Shown here piece by piece: positions 7,867 through 17,139 of a stretch of DNA of 64,000 nucleotides (the first letter of the stretch is position 1; every line of letters begins with the position of its first letter). The stretch lies in the NCBI RefSeq assembly GCF_006542765.1, contig NZ_SKCD01000001.1:158540-222539 (forward strand). Reading direction: 5' to 3'. This DNA comes from Paenibacillus luteus. Its GTDB lineage: Bacteria; Bacillota; Bacilli; Paenibacillales; Paenibacillaceae. The position numbers and the translations under genes were made by a program. Under the pieces are notes generated by a model. It was not told the origin of the DNA, did not search any database, and saw only the letters and a list, made by a program, of their open reading frames with translations.

Positions 7867-10800
7867 ATGAGCCGCATTCAGCCTTTGCGCCATCTGTACA
7901 CAACCACTATTCATGACATCACATCCAGCGGAGACAACTGGCAACAATACCTGCACTTCGCTGCATCTATTTACAAATACTCATTTGATAACAGTCTGCT
8001 CATTTATGCCCAGCGTCCGGATGCGGCCATGTTGGCTCCCCTCTCGCTCTGGAATCAGCTAGGCCGTTATGTGAGAAAAGGAGAAAAGAGCATTGCCGTC
8101 TGTGATTTCCAGCAAAATAGTCCAACATTGAGCCATTTATTCGACGTTACCCAAACAACAGGTAAACAACCCCCTTCTCTCTGGAATCTGAAACAGCTTA
8201 ATCCTGACGAACTAGCTGGACGATTGACCTCCTACGATACACTGAACCTTACCGAAGCCATCTCCCAACTCGTTCATTCCAAGATTCATTCATCTTGGAA
8301 TGAATGGCTGCAAGACATTGAACATGATATTCACGATCATTTCTTAGGCAGAATCCCCGTGCTGGGACTTGAACAGCACATGGGTGATTTAATAGAAGAT
8401 AGCGTTCGCTATCTCATCCACCACCGCTGTCAGTTGCCTGAACCAAATCTTACTGACTTTTCGACAATCACCCATTTTGATACGTTGCCGCTTGCTGCAC
8501 GCTTGGGTTACCAAGTGAATACTCACGCCCGAAGCCTTCTCACGGACATTGCCCGTTACGTAAAAATAATGGAACAGGAAAGGAACCACGCTCATGAATC
8601 ATCCCAACAAAACAACCCTGACATACCACGAAGTAGACGGATTGCTGTATCCGAACCTGCAAATCTCGAACGAAGCGACAACCGATCAACAGCCTTTGGG
8701 CAAATTTGGACGGCTGGCACTGAATCATTTGCGGAATCATCACCCGCAACGTTTTCAGATTCTTCAAATGGAAGGCAATCTGATGAAGAAAATGCATCAG
8801 GTCGAAAGGGAAGCACTGGAACGGATGGAACAATTGACCGATCAACTTCTACGCCCTCAGCCCCTGCCACAGACGGACGATACATTGGAACGGACACGCC
8901 ACCTGAACCAGATCAAATCGACAGCGGAGGAACTGGTCATGAACGACATCATTCTGAAACCACGGTAACTAAAGCAAGTGTTCCTTCACCTACCTCAACT
9001 GAACCGCCATCAAGCGGTTCTTTTTTTATGCCCGAAAAAGAAGCGTCCACTTCCGAAATACGTAATGGAGAAGACATCCTTGCCTACTTAATCGTAAGCA
9101 ATAAAAGCTCCTGGGCAACAAAGCAACGTATCTATCAATTTGTAGTAGATAATCATCCTGTTAAATCGACGGAGCTTATCTCCCTTCTAAAATCATTGTA
9201 TGTCATCAGCGGGGCAAGAGGAGATTTTGAGAATGGTCTTGTCGGGTATGGCTTTGATGGCAAAGGAGTTACGGTGTCCTGGAAAGATACAAATGGCTCC
9301 CATGAAGAACATTTTAAATGGAAGAAATTTAGTGATACGTTGCTTCAGTTAATAGCAGAAGGACGTTATGACGAACACGCCGCTCCCTTTCCACCTGTAG
9401 AGCCAGAATGGACACTATTTAATTACGCCAACGAACAAGCAGAGTTTAAAGATGATTTTAAAGAACCCGAACTCCAAAACAATAACCCCGATCATGACAA
9501 TGGCCGGCAGCAAAGTGTTCAATCACAGTCATCAAGCACCGAAAGCATGGATGCGAATGCAACATCTACGCCAGATATTCAACAGCCAATCCTTGCTGCG
9601 GCAAATTATCGCTTTCATGCCGAGCTATCGCCTTATGTATCAGGTCCAAAGAGCAAGTATAAACGGAACGTCGAAGCGATTCGCCTACTCAAGCAACTGG
9701 AATCAGAGCAGGGCCAAGCAACAGCGGATGAACAATATATTTTAGCCGGTTATGTGGGATGGGGAGGATTAGCGAATGCTTTTCATCCTACTGCAAATGG
9801 ATGGGAAACTGAATATGCCGAGTTAAAGCAACTTTTGGATGAAGATGAATATGCAGCAGCCCGCAACTCTACCATTACAGCCTTCTATACCGAGCAGTCC
9901 TTAATTCAGAGCATCCATACAACCTTGCAGCGTTTTGGCCTGTCCAATGGTGCTGGACGCCGCCTGCTTGAGCCTTCGATGGGCAGCGGGAACTTCTTTT
10001 CTATTGTGCCGCCGGAGTGGGAGAATGCTGAACTTCACGGTGTAGAATTGGATTCGTTGACAGGAAGAATTTCACGACAGCTTTATCCCAAGGCGAACAT
10101 TCATATTCAAGGTTTTGAAACCATAGACTGGCGTGAACAACGATTTGATGCTATGTTTTCCAACATTCCCTTTCATATCATACGTATCCATGACCGCCGC
10201 TACACTAGCAGCCACTACATTCACGACTACTTTTTTATCCGTTCGCTGGACTTGCTCAAGCCAGGGGGCATGTTAGCTTTTATCGTCAGTAAAGGCACAA
10301 TGGACAAACGGGACTCTAGTGTGCGGCAGATCCTAGCTCAAAAGGCTGAATTAATTGGCATGGTTCGTTTACCAAACACGACCTTTCAATCTCTCGCTGG
10401 CGCTACAGTTACCACCGATATTGTATTTCTGCAAAAGCGAGAATCCCCGCTTCCTCTCACCCAAGCAGATATGCCTGAATGGATAGATGTTGGCGAAACA
10501 CTAGATGGTGTACCTGTTAATCGCTATTACCTGTCCCATCCTGAAATGCTGCTCGGACAAATGCAATGGGATCGGGGCATGTATGGGGCAGAGAAAACAA
10601 GTGCTTGTATTCCACATGAAGGACTACCTTTGCTACCTGCCCTGGAGCAAGCACTCGGCACATTACAAGCTCGTTTTCCTGAGTTGCCTAATTCAGCACA
10701 AACCCAAAACAATAATACCTCCCTCTTACTGGATGAGGAAGAACAACAAGCCCGAGAAGCACCACCTGGTACAAAAAACTTTACATTTATCGTCGAACAG

Positions 10801-13800
10801 GAACGCATCTCTTTCTGTGAAAATGGTATTCTCCTCCCTCAAGACATCAAAGGTAAAAAAGCAGATCGTATCAAAGGCTTATGCGCCATACGTGCAGCGC
10901 TGCTGGATGTCATCGAAATTCAATCGCGTGAATACGGTTATGAGGTAAATGAACTTGAAGTAGCTCAATTTAGATTAAATCATAGTTATGACCGTTTTGT
11001 TCATCAGAATGGAGCCATTAACGATCGAGCCAATACTTCTGCTTTTGCTGATGATGACCAACTTCCTCTTTTGCGCTCTATTGAAGACTTCACAGCAGAT
11101 AAAACCTGGATAAAAGCTGCTATTTTTAGTCGTCCAACCATTCGAGTCAACTCCTTGCCAGAACATACAGACAATCCGCTTGAAGCCTTGCAAATCTGCT
11201 TAAACCACCGATTACGCATCGACCTCCCATATATCGCCCATCTATGTGGAAAAACAACCGATGAAGCGCGGGAGGCGCTTGGCGAACGCATATTTCAAAA
11301 TCCGCAATCCTATACAGGAGAGGTAGATGAAGGCTGGGAACTGGACGAGGAATACTTGTCAGGCAACGTCAAAGACAAGCTCGCCTATGCCACACTCAAA
11401 GCGCAAGAGTTCCCGGATGTATTCCAGCGAAACGTCGCCGCGCTCACTCGTGTCCAGCCTGCTCCGCTGTTGCCTGGAGACATCGACTTCCGCATTGGTA
11501 GCCCCTGGATTCCGGTCAAAGTATATCGGGCTTTTATGTATGAAACATTCGGAACAGCTAAAATTATGCAGGATTCACAGACCATTGATGTAGATTATCT
11601 CGAATACACCAATACTTGGCGTGTATCCGGCAAATCTGTGGAAAGAGGCTCCATTAAAGTTAACCAGACCTTCGGTACCGGGAGAGCCAACGCTTATGAG
11701 ATTTTTGAAAGCAGCCTTAATCTGCAAAGTATCACGGTGCGTGATCCAGTCACATATCTGGATGCAAACGGTAATGAACAGATCAAGTATGTAGTCAATG
11801 CCAAGGAAACGATGATTGCCCGATCCAAACAACAACAGATGAAAGAAGCATTCGCCTCCTGGCTCTTTCAAGACAAGACAAGAGCCGATACACTGCTCTC
11901 TATTTATAATGATAAATTCAACACGATTCGTCCGCGCACCTATGAAGGCGAACATTTGGTATTTCAAGGCATGAATCAGGAAATGAGTCTACGCAAACAC
12001 CAAAAAGATGTAGCTGCCCGCATTATTTACTCGGGTACAGCACTTATGGCTCATGAAGTCGGTGCTGGCAAAACGGCAGCTATGATTGCAGCCGGAATGT
12101 ATTTGAAACGGATTGGTGCAGTTCACAAGCCATTATATTGCGTACCTAATCACTTGACGGAGCAATGGGCAAACGAATTTTTACGCTTTTTCCCCTCTGC
12201 TAATGTCTTAGTGACCACGAAAAAGGATTTTAGCTTAGCTAACCGGCAGCGTTTCGTTTCCAAAATTGCAATGGGCAATTACGATGCTGTTATTATCGGT
12301 CATTCACAGTTCGAGAAAATCCCCATTTCCCGTGATCGTCAAGAGCAGCTCCTGCAAGTTGAAATCCGCAATGTCTCCCATATGATTAACCAAATGAAAA
12401 AAGAAAAAGGCGATAACTGGAGCATTAAGCAAATGGTTGTGTTTGAAAACAACTTAAAATCCCGCCTGGAACGGTTGATGAATGAAAGCAAGAAGGACGA
12501 CCTGCTTACCTTTGAACAGCTTGGCGTGGATATGCTATTTGTCGATGAAGCTCATGCCTATAAAAACTGCTTCACCTTTACCAAAATGCGTAATGTAGCC
12601 GGAATTGGCAAGTCCAGCAGCCAGCGAGCTACCGATATGCTGCTGAAATGCCAATACTTGCAGGAGATGAATCAAGGGCGCGGGGTCATATTTGCCACAG
12701 GAACACCTATTAGCAACAGCATGTCCGAGATGTATGTCATGCAGCGATTTCTACAACCTCATTTGCTCCAAAAGCTAGGACTCAACTTTTTCGATAATTG
12801 GGCGGCAACATTTGGCGAGGTTGTTTCCTCGCTGGAGATTACACCCGAAGGCAGCGGCTACCGTATGAAATCCCGTTTTGCCAAGTTTCATAATTTACCA
12901 GAACTGATGAGCATGTTTCGACTCGTTGCCGATATTCAAACTGCCGATATGCTAAAGCTCCCTGTTCCACGGCTAGAGGGCGATAAAGCTAGTGTAGTGG
13001 TCAGTAACCGCTCCCTCTACCAAGAGCAGATGATGGATGAGTTTGTTGAACGAGCCGAAAAAATTCGCAACAATGAGGTCGATGCCAAAGAAGACAACAT
13101 GCTGAAGTTGACCAATGAAGCCAAACTGATGTCCATTGATCCACGTCTAGTACATGAGGATGCCCCTGCCGATCCGATGTCTAAATTGAATCTTTGCATT
13201 ACTAACGTTTTTGATATTTGGCAGGAAACGCAGGCTAATCAACTAACTCAAGTAATTTTCAGTGATAGCGGCACTCCAAAACCAGGGCATTTCAATGTAT
13301 ATGATGAAATGAAATCCCAATTGGTGCTTCGTGGTATCCCGGAGCAGGAAATCGCCTTTATCCATGATGTAAATACAGACGCAGCACGAGAAGCTTTATT
13401 TGAGCAGGTACGCCGCGGCGAAGTCCGCATCCTGTTAGGCTCCACGCAAAAAATGGGAACTGGGACGAATATACAATCTAAACTTATCGCTGCTCATCAT
13501 ATTGACTGTCCATGGCGTCCTTCCGACATTATCCAGCGCGATGGCCGCATTCTACGGCAAGGCAACCAAAATGGAACAGTGCAAATTTTCCGCTATGTAA
13601 CCAAAGGAACCTTTGACTCATATTTGTGGCAAATTCAAGAGCAAAAGCTGCGCTATATTTCGCAAGTCATGACAGGCAAAAGCATTTCTCGCTCCTGTCA
13701 GGATGCTGACGAAACCGTATTATCTGCAGCGGAGGTAAAAGCTGTTGCGGTGGGCAACCCGATGCTGGCCGAGAAGATGGAAGTAGACAACGAAGTCATA

Positions 13801-14475
13801 CGCCTCAAGCTGCTTAAGACAAACTGGCATAACGAGCAAGTTATGCTGGAACGGCAGCTTAGTCAGCATTACCCGCAAGTGTTAGCTTCTTGCGCAGAAA
13901 AGCTGGAGAAATATCAGGCAGATTGGAAACTTGCTGAACTGCACCAGCTTCAGGAGTTCTCCATTACCTTGGATCGCACGGTTTATAGCGAACGTCCCCA
14001 AGCAGGAGAAGTGCTACTGCTCTTATCCAAAATCACTGAACTGGAACATCAGGCTGTAAAGGTTGGCCAATTCAAAGGATTTGATATTTCCCTGTCTCGC
14101 CCCGGTTTTGAACATGTAAATATCTATCTAGGGGGAGCAGCAACCTACATGGTTGAGCTTGGAGATTCAGCTCTGGGCAATATAAGCAGGCTGGAGAATC
14201 TGCTGGAGAAAATACCTAACAGGATCGAGGCAACCAAACAACAGCAGCAAGATACTTTCCATCAGATCGAAACAGCGAAGAAAGAAATTGGGAAGCCCTT
14301 TGAATTTGAAGGTCGACTGAATCAACATGTGGTGCGGCAGTCTGAGATTAATTCATCACTAGAGTTTCAGGAGTTGCAAGGACAGGATCAAATTGTAGAG
14401 GAGGTAGACACGGAAAAACAAGTCTCAATGAATGAAGAAGCGGTCAAATCGGAAAATGCGGGGCCAGAAGTTTAG
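7867..14475 (+). CDS. giant N6-methylase-fold / SF2 helicase of conjugative elements
   Basis: A 2202-residue protein with AGAAAGGAG eight bases before its ATG. Regions in order: an N-terminal ArdC/LPD-like region (about 1-240), a Ser/Thr/Gly/Pro-rich linker (about 243-390), and a Rossmann methyltransferase fold with LLEPSMGSGNFFS near 700. Motif IV of that fold reads SNIPF near 763 instead of N-P-P-(F/Y). An SNF2-like SF2 helicase follows, with GAGKT near 1395, DEAH near 1559, ATGTPISNS and QRDGRILRQG near 1888. The C-terminal part is a coiled coil. Such proteins are hallmarks of Tn1549-like and related ICEs and probably act on ICE DNA during transfer or protect it on entry. A second gene is encoded in another frame within its linker. 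Confidence 0.9.
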   Translation: MSRIQPLRHLYTTTIHDITSSGDNWQQYLHFAASIYKYSFDNSLLIYAQRPDAAMLAPLSLWNQLGRYVRKGEKSIAVCDFQQNSPTLSHLFDVTQTTGKQPPSLWNLKQLNPDELAGRLTSYDTLNLTEAISQLVHSKIHSSWNEWLQDIEHDIHDHFLGRIPVLGLEQHMGDLIEDSVRYLIHHRCQLPEPNLTDFSTITHFDTLPLAARLGYQVNTHARSLLTDIARYVKIMEQERNHAHESSQQNNPDIPRSRRIAVSEPANLERSDNRSTAFGQIWTAGTESFAESSPATFSDSSNGRQSDEENASGRKGSTGTDGTIDRSTSTPSAPATDGRYIGTDTPPEPDQIDSGGTGHERHHSETTVTKASVPSPTSTEPPSSGSFFMPEKEASTSEIRNGEDILAYLIVSNKSSWATKQRIYQFVVDNHPVKSTELISLLKSLYVISGARGDFENGLVGYGFDGKGVTVSWKDTNGSHEEHFKWKKFSDTLLQLIAEGRYDEHAAPFPPVEPEWTLFNYANEQAEFKDDFKEPELQNNNPDHDNGRQQSVQSQSSSTESMDANATSTPDIQQPILAAANYRFHAELSPYVSGPKSKYKRNVEAIRLLKQLESEQGQATADEQYILAGYVGWGGLANAFHPTANGWETEYAELKQLLDEDEYAAARNSTITAFYTEQSLIQSIHTTLQRFGLSNGAGRRLLEPSMGSGNFFSIVPPEWENAELHGVELDSLTGRISRQLYPKANIHIQGFETIDWREQRFDAMFSNIPFHIIRIHDRRYTSSHYIHDYFFIRSLDLLKPGGMLAFIVSKGTMDKRDSSVRQILAQKAELIGMVRLPNTTFQSLAGATVTTDIVFLQKRESPLPLTQADMPEWIDVGETLDGVPVNRYYLSHPEMLLGQMQWDRGMYGAEKTSACIPHEGLPLLPALEQALGTLQARFPELPNSAQTQNNNTSLLLDEEEQQAREAPPGTKNFTFIVEQERISFCENGILLPQDIKGKKADRIKGLCAIRAALLDVIEIQSREYGYEVNELEVAQFRLNHSYDRFVHQNGAINDRANTSAFADDDQLPLLRSIEDFTADKTWIKAAIFSRPTIRVNSLPEHTDNPLEALQICLNHRLRIDLPYIAHLCGKTTDEAREALGERIFQNPQSYTGEVDEGWELDEEYLSGNVKDKLAYATLKAQEFPDVFQRNVAALTRVQPAPLLPGDIDFRIGSPWIPVKVYRAFMYETFGTAKIMQDSQTIDVDYLEYTNTWRVSGKSVERGSIKVNQTFGTGRANAYEIFESSLNLQSITVRDPVTYLDANGNEQIKYVVNAKETMIARSKQQQMKEAFASWLFQDKTRADTLLSIYNDKFNTIRPRTYEGEHLVFQGMNQEMSLRKHQKDVAARIIYSGTALMAHEVGAGKTAAMIAAGMYLKRIGAVHKPLYCVPNHLTEQWANEFLRFFPSANVLVTTKKDFSLANRQRFVSKIAMGNYDAVIIGHSQFEKIPISRDRQEQLLQVEIRNVSHMINQMKKEKGDNWSIKQMVVFENNLKSRLERLMNESKKDDLLTFEQLGVDMLFVDEAHAYKNCFTFTKMRNVAGIGKSSSQRATDMLLKCQYLQEMNQGRGVIFATGTPISNSMSEMYVMQRFLQPHLLQKLGLNFFDNWAATFGEVVSSLEITPEGSGYRMKSRFAKFHNLPELMSMFRLVADIQTADMLKLPVPRLEGDKASVVVSNRSLYQEQMMDEFVERAEKIRNNEVDAKEDNMLKLTNEAKLMSIDPRLVHEDAPADPMSKLNLCITNVFDIWQETQANQLTQVIFSDSGTPKPGHFNVYDEMKSQLVLRGIPEQEIAFIHDVNTDAAREALFEQVRRGEVRILLGSTQKMGTGTNIQSKLIAAHHIDCPWRPSDIIQRDGRILRQGNQNGTVQIFRYVTKGTFDSYLWQIQEQKLRYISQVMTGKSISRSCQDADETVLSAAEVKAVAVGNPMLAEKMEVDNEVIRLKLLKTNWHNEQVMLERQLSQHYPQVLASCAEKLEKYQADWKLAELHQLQEFSITLDRTVYSERPQAGEVLLLLSKITELEHQAVKVGQFKGFDISLSRPGFEHVNIYLGGAATYMVELGDSALGNISRLENLLEKIPNRIEATKQQQQDTFHQIETAKKEIGKPFEFEGRLNQHVVRQSEINSSLEFQELQGQDQIVEEVDTEKQVSMNEEAVKSENAGPEV
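8594..8968 (+). CDS. TnpV-like small protein, overprinted inside the giant helicase gene
   Basis: A 124-residue frame, +1 to the helicase, with its own AGGAAAGGA about nine bases before the ATG. It reads like the TnpV family of transposon-encoded proteins: YHEVDGLLYPNLQIS, then PLGKFGRLALNHL, QMEGNLMKKMHQVEREA and a tail with NQIKSTAEELVMND. TnpV proteins are small and basic, of debated function, first seen in Tn4451-type elements. The helicase frame over the same bases is a low-complexity linker, as expected when the other frame is the constrained one. A T-tailed hairpin follows 32 bases after the stop. Confidence 0.65.
   Translation: MNHPNKTTLTYHEVDGLLYPNLQISNEATTDQQPLGKFGRLALNHLRNHHPQRFQILQMEGNLMKKMHQVEREALERMEQLTDQLLRPQPLPQTDDTLERTRHLNQIKSTAEELVMNDIILKPR
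9001..9027 (+). terminator. intrinsic terminator inside the helicase coding region, after the TnpV-like gene
   Basis: GAACCGC (9001-9007) and GCGGTTC (9014-9020) form a 7-bp stem with a 6-nt loop, followed at once by seven T (9021-9027). It has full intrinsic-terminator form. It lies within the helicase frame but directly after the embedded TnpV-like gene. Confidence 0.65.
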
Positions 14476-14575
14476 GTGAAACAAGAATACGTATGTTATT
14501 TTTAAATGTATCAAGATAATATCTGGAATATTTTGAAAGGGTTGAGTGTTTCATAGAAACAAAGAATTGAAAAAT

Positions 14576-14904
14576 TCAGAAAAAGAAAGTTATGTTGTTG
14601 AGATGGGAGAATCTGCGTTAGGAAATATCTCCCGAATAGAGAATATAATTGAGAAAATATCCACTTTTTTTAAATTAGTTGAAGAAAAAACATTTTAGAC
14701 CAACTTAAAATAGCCAAAAATGAAGTCAAACAGTCTTTTGAATTTAACAACCAGTTACAAGCTTTGGTCTCGCGGCAATCTGAAATTAATTCCGCTCTAG
14801 AGTTTGAGGATTCATTGTACATTGAAGCGATTGTTGATGATCCGAATATTGAAAATGAGCAATCTTCCAATGAAATGAATAAAGAATTGGAAAGAGAAAT
14901 ATAA
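14576..14904 (+). pseudogene. decayed duplicate of the helicase C-terminus
   Basis: Translated in pieces, this stretch gives ESYVVEMGESALGNISRIE, then after a frameshift near 14690 IAKNEVKQSFEFNNQL and SRQSEINSALEF. These align with the last 110 or so residues of the intact helicase just upstream (ELGDSALGNISRLE, AKKEIGKPFEFEGRL, RQSEINSSLEF). It has no start and one frameshift. It is a remnant of a second, diverged copy of the same gene, left by recombination at this junction. Confidence 0.85.
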
Positions 14905-14932
14905 AACCCTTCTTAATGGGAAGGGTCTTTAG
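14905..14932 (+). terminator. terminator after the helicase remnant
   Basis: ACCCTT pairs with AAGGGT around CTTAATGGG, followed by CTTT. It lies directly after the stop of the decayed helicase copy and probably came with it. Confidence 0.5.
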
Positions 14933-14985
14933 TACTCTTTAAATTGTATCCGTCCATCATTATCATGATACTACTTACCACGGGT

Positions 14986-15690
14986 TTACTCGTATCTAGA
15001 TATTCTATCATTATTTTTGGGAGATGGTTTATTCCTCAAAATTAACTCTATTGTTTCTTCGTAGTCAACTCTTCTAGTCTCCTTAATTGACAAGAGAATT
15101 TCTTCATATGTTTGTAATTCATTTTTGTATTCTTGCAGCTTTAAGTATTGGATTTTATATGCGTATAGATAGTGTCTAATAAGTAAAAGATATATTCCGA
15201 ACAATGCGTATCCTAAATAAACTAAACCGTCTTTGTAATTGATGTTAAGTCCTATGTAGGGGAGTTTTTCAGTTAACATTTTCAAATCATTATTACTTAT
15301 TACTAATCCCCAAAAAAAGATAATGAAAGGAACAGGTGATGTATACTTAACAAACTCAATTTTTTTATCGCATAATTCTAGAAAAACCTCATTCATTCCA
15401 ATAGCGTTCTTAAATTTAGCTATCGGATACTTCGAGCGTTCTTTTATAATTTGAATATGGTCTCCCTGATTTAGATAATCTAATAATCTTGAATAATCAA
15501 TGTAAAAAGAGTAAGCAAGGTATAAAACTAATAACCATTTAAGATGTTTAGAATATTCAAATAGTACTACTGGAAGATAGTGATTACCAATGTAGTATAT
15601 AATAATAAGGAGAATTACTGTTACCGACGTTGACTTTAACGTGGAAAAAAAAGCATACTTCCTATTTTGCGAAATACTTTTTAGACTCAT
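14986..15690 (-). CDS. four-helix membrane protein of unknown function
   Basis: A 234-residue protein with AAGGAGG before its ATG. It has two membrane helices near residues 22-60, one near 120-135 (VPFIIFFWGLVIS) and one near 155-178, with soluble segments between and a charged tail. No family recognised. It is the last gene of a minus-strand, A+T-rich cassette with the 201-residue membrane protein upstream (27-base gap). Two-gene membrane cassettes like this in ICE cargo pockets are often toxin, immunity or phage-exclusion modules, but nothing in the sequence proves this. Confidence 0.6.
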   Translation of the reverse strand: MSLKSISQNRKYAFFSTLKSTSVTVILLIIIYYIGNHYLPVVLFEYSKHLKWLLVLYLAYSFYIDYSRLLDYLNQGDHIQIIKERSKYPIAKFKNAIGMNEVFLELCDKKIEFVKYTSPVPFIIFFWGLVISNNDLKMLTEKLPYIGLNINYKDGLVYLGYALFGIYLLLIRHYLYAYKIQYLKLQEYKNELQTYEEILLSIKETRRVDYEETIELILRNKPSPKNNDRISRYE

Positions 15691-15717
15691 ATAATCCTCC
15701 TTGCAATATTGATATAG

Positions 15718-16323
15718 TTATCTTCTTAATAGCTTTTTTAAGGTTGTCTTAACATTCTTCACGACCTTACTTTCTCTTCTGTTTTTCTTAATAACCACTT
15801 CTTTAAACATCATCATTATAGCAAAGACAATAGTTGTCATACCTAGTAAAAACAAGCCATAATAAATATTCCACCATTTGGGCACCAATTCTAGAGGTAC
15901 AATTAAATGCGCAATTGTAAAATAAAGAACAATCGCACTACTCCAAAACAAAAATACAGATAGATGGTATACGATTCTAAATAGACTTCCTAAAACTACA
16001 AAGATAGGATTATTAAATGTATCACTTACAAACTGTTTATGATCCTCATAGATAATATCATGAGCATCCCAGTATTCATTTTCGACCATAAGATAAAGTT
16101 CCTTAATCATATCCAACAATTCACGTTCGTTTACCCTGTTGTTTTCTTGTTTATAATTTAAATGAGCTCCTTTCAACTTATAAAAGTAATCTAATACAAA
16201 CGATGAAGCAATATATCGAATTTTCGATTCTTTTCCTGAGTATTCTTGTACGAAGGAATCAATCAATGTCAGCTTCTGCGGTTTCTCGTCAATCATCATA
16301 ATGTTAGACAGCAATTCAAACAT
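15718..16323 (-). CDS. membrane-anchored protein of unknown function
   Basis: A 201-residue protein: an N-terminal soluble helical region of about 105 residues, two membrane helices (about 108-135 and 148-172), and a strongly basic tail (KKNRRESK, KTTLKKLLRR). The N-terminus should face the cytosol. No recognisable domain. It is coupled with the downstream four-helix membrane protein. Its ATG has no strong ribosome site and lies 18 bases after the stop of a putative 42-residue membrane peptide, so re-initiation is possible. Confidence 0.55.
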   Translation of the reverse strand: MFELLSNIMMIDEKPQKLTLIDSFVQEYSGKESKIRYIASSFVLDYFYKLKGAHLNYKQENNRVNERELLDMIKELYLMVENEYWDAHDIIYEDHKQFVSDTFNNPIFVVLGSLFRIVYHLSVFLFWSSAIVLYFTIAHLIVPLELVPKWWNIYYGLFLLGMTTIVFAIMMMFKEVVIKKNRRESKVVKNVKTTLKKLLRR

Positions 16324-16341
16324 TGGAGAATAAACTTCATT

Positions 16342-16470
16342 TTAGCTATTACTCAACTCTTTAAGAAATGCTTCTCTTTTTTTTGCACGACGATTAAATT
16401 GATAGCCTATATAGGCTGTTATTAATGCAATAATAATGACCGATATTTCTACTCCAAAAATCTCCAGAAT
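16342..16470 (-). CDS. possible 42-residue single-helix membrane peptide
   Basis: An open frame with one clear membrane helix (EISVIIIALITAYIGYQF) and a basic end (NRRAKKREAF). No ATG, GTG or TTG is well placed; an ATT codon at 16468-16470 lies six bases after a GAGG. It stops 18 bases before the 201-residue gene, so it may be the first gene of that cassette. The composition supports a real membrane peptide, but the start is weak. Confidence 0.35.
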   Translation of the reverse strand: MLEIFGVEISVIIIALITAYIGYQFNRRAKKREAFLKELSNS

Positions 16471-16503
16471 GTATTACCTCACTTCATTAATTGGCATACA
16501 AAT

Positions 16504-16767
16504 TCAATTTGTGTTTATATCTGCAATGTTTCTAACATCAAAATTAGCATTCTGCAGCAGTTGATAAAAATCAGAGATACTATTATTTGATTGAGGTCTT
16601 ACCTGAATATTCCCTAAACGTAATAATTCTCTTGAAGCACTAAAGGTATAGAAACACTGTTTCTTTGCCCGCGATAGCGCAACAAAGAATGCACACATAT
16701 CCGCGAGTATTTGGGTTTGAAAACTCCAGAAGGCATCATCTTCTAAACTTTGATATTTGCATAACAA
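16504..16767 (-). pseudogene. C-terminal scrap of a UvrD-type helicase
   Basis: An 87-residue frame contains AFFVALSRAKKQCFYTF, which is motif VI of UvrD/Rep superfamily 1 helicases (VALSRAK), followed by a typical short tail. Everything upstream of this motif is gone. It may be the end of a former Gabija- or UvrD-type defence gene. It lies on the same strand as the membrane cassette, so that cassette may be what is left of a larger cargo operon. Confidence 0.7.
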
Positions 16768-17139
16768 TTAACCTTCTCAGCATGATGTCTTCTTAAAACT
16801 ACACTGGAATAACTTTATAAACATGAAACTTCCATACTAAATTATGAGACTAAAATACTAATTTCGACAAATCCTTGGTTATCCCTTTTTCAAATACTAA
16901 ATATAATTAGGGATCGTTTAAAAGATTTTCTTGAATGCATCAAATCACATAACATAACTACTAAAAATGAACACCCGCCAAGCCCGTTATACGAATCGAT
17001 GTGACAACAAGGTTGAAGTTCATTTTGATCCAAACGCTGCCAACCTCATACTTGTTGAGCCCCCTCAATATTGGTCAAAATTCAATCCATCAACTTTTAT
17101 GGATCAACTGCCGCACACTCTGCTTGTATCAATTAAAAA
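16768..17139. other. A+T-rich remnant sequence without an intact gene
   Basis: No supported gene. A 65-codon frame at 16967-17164 (start MNTRQARYTNRCDNK) shows no match I can name. Its end runs out of frame into the primase remnant. It may be the worn start of that remnant or of another gene. Confidence 0.4.

Noticed and set aside
10505..10948. 147-codon second frame within the helicase gene
   Set aside because: Unlike the TnpV-like frame it matches nothing known, lacks a ribosome site, and the helicase frame there is well constrained.
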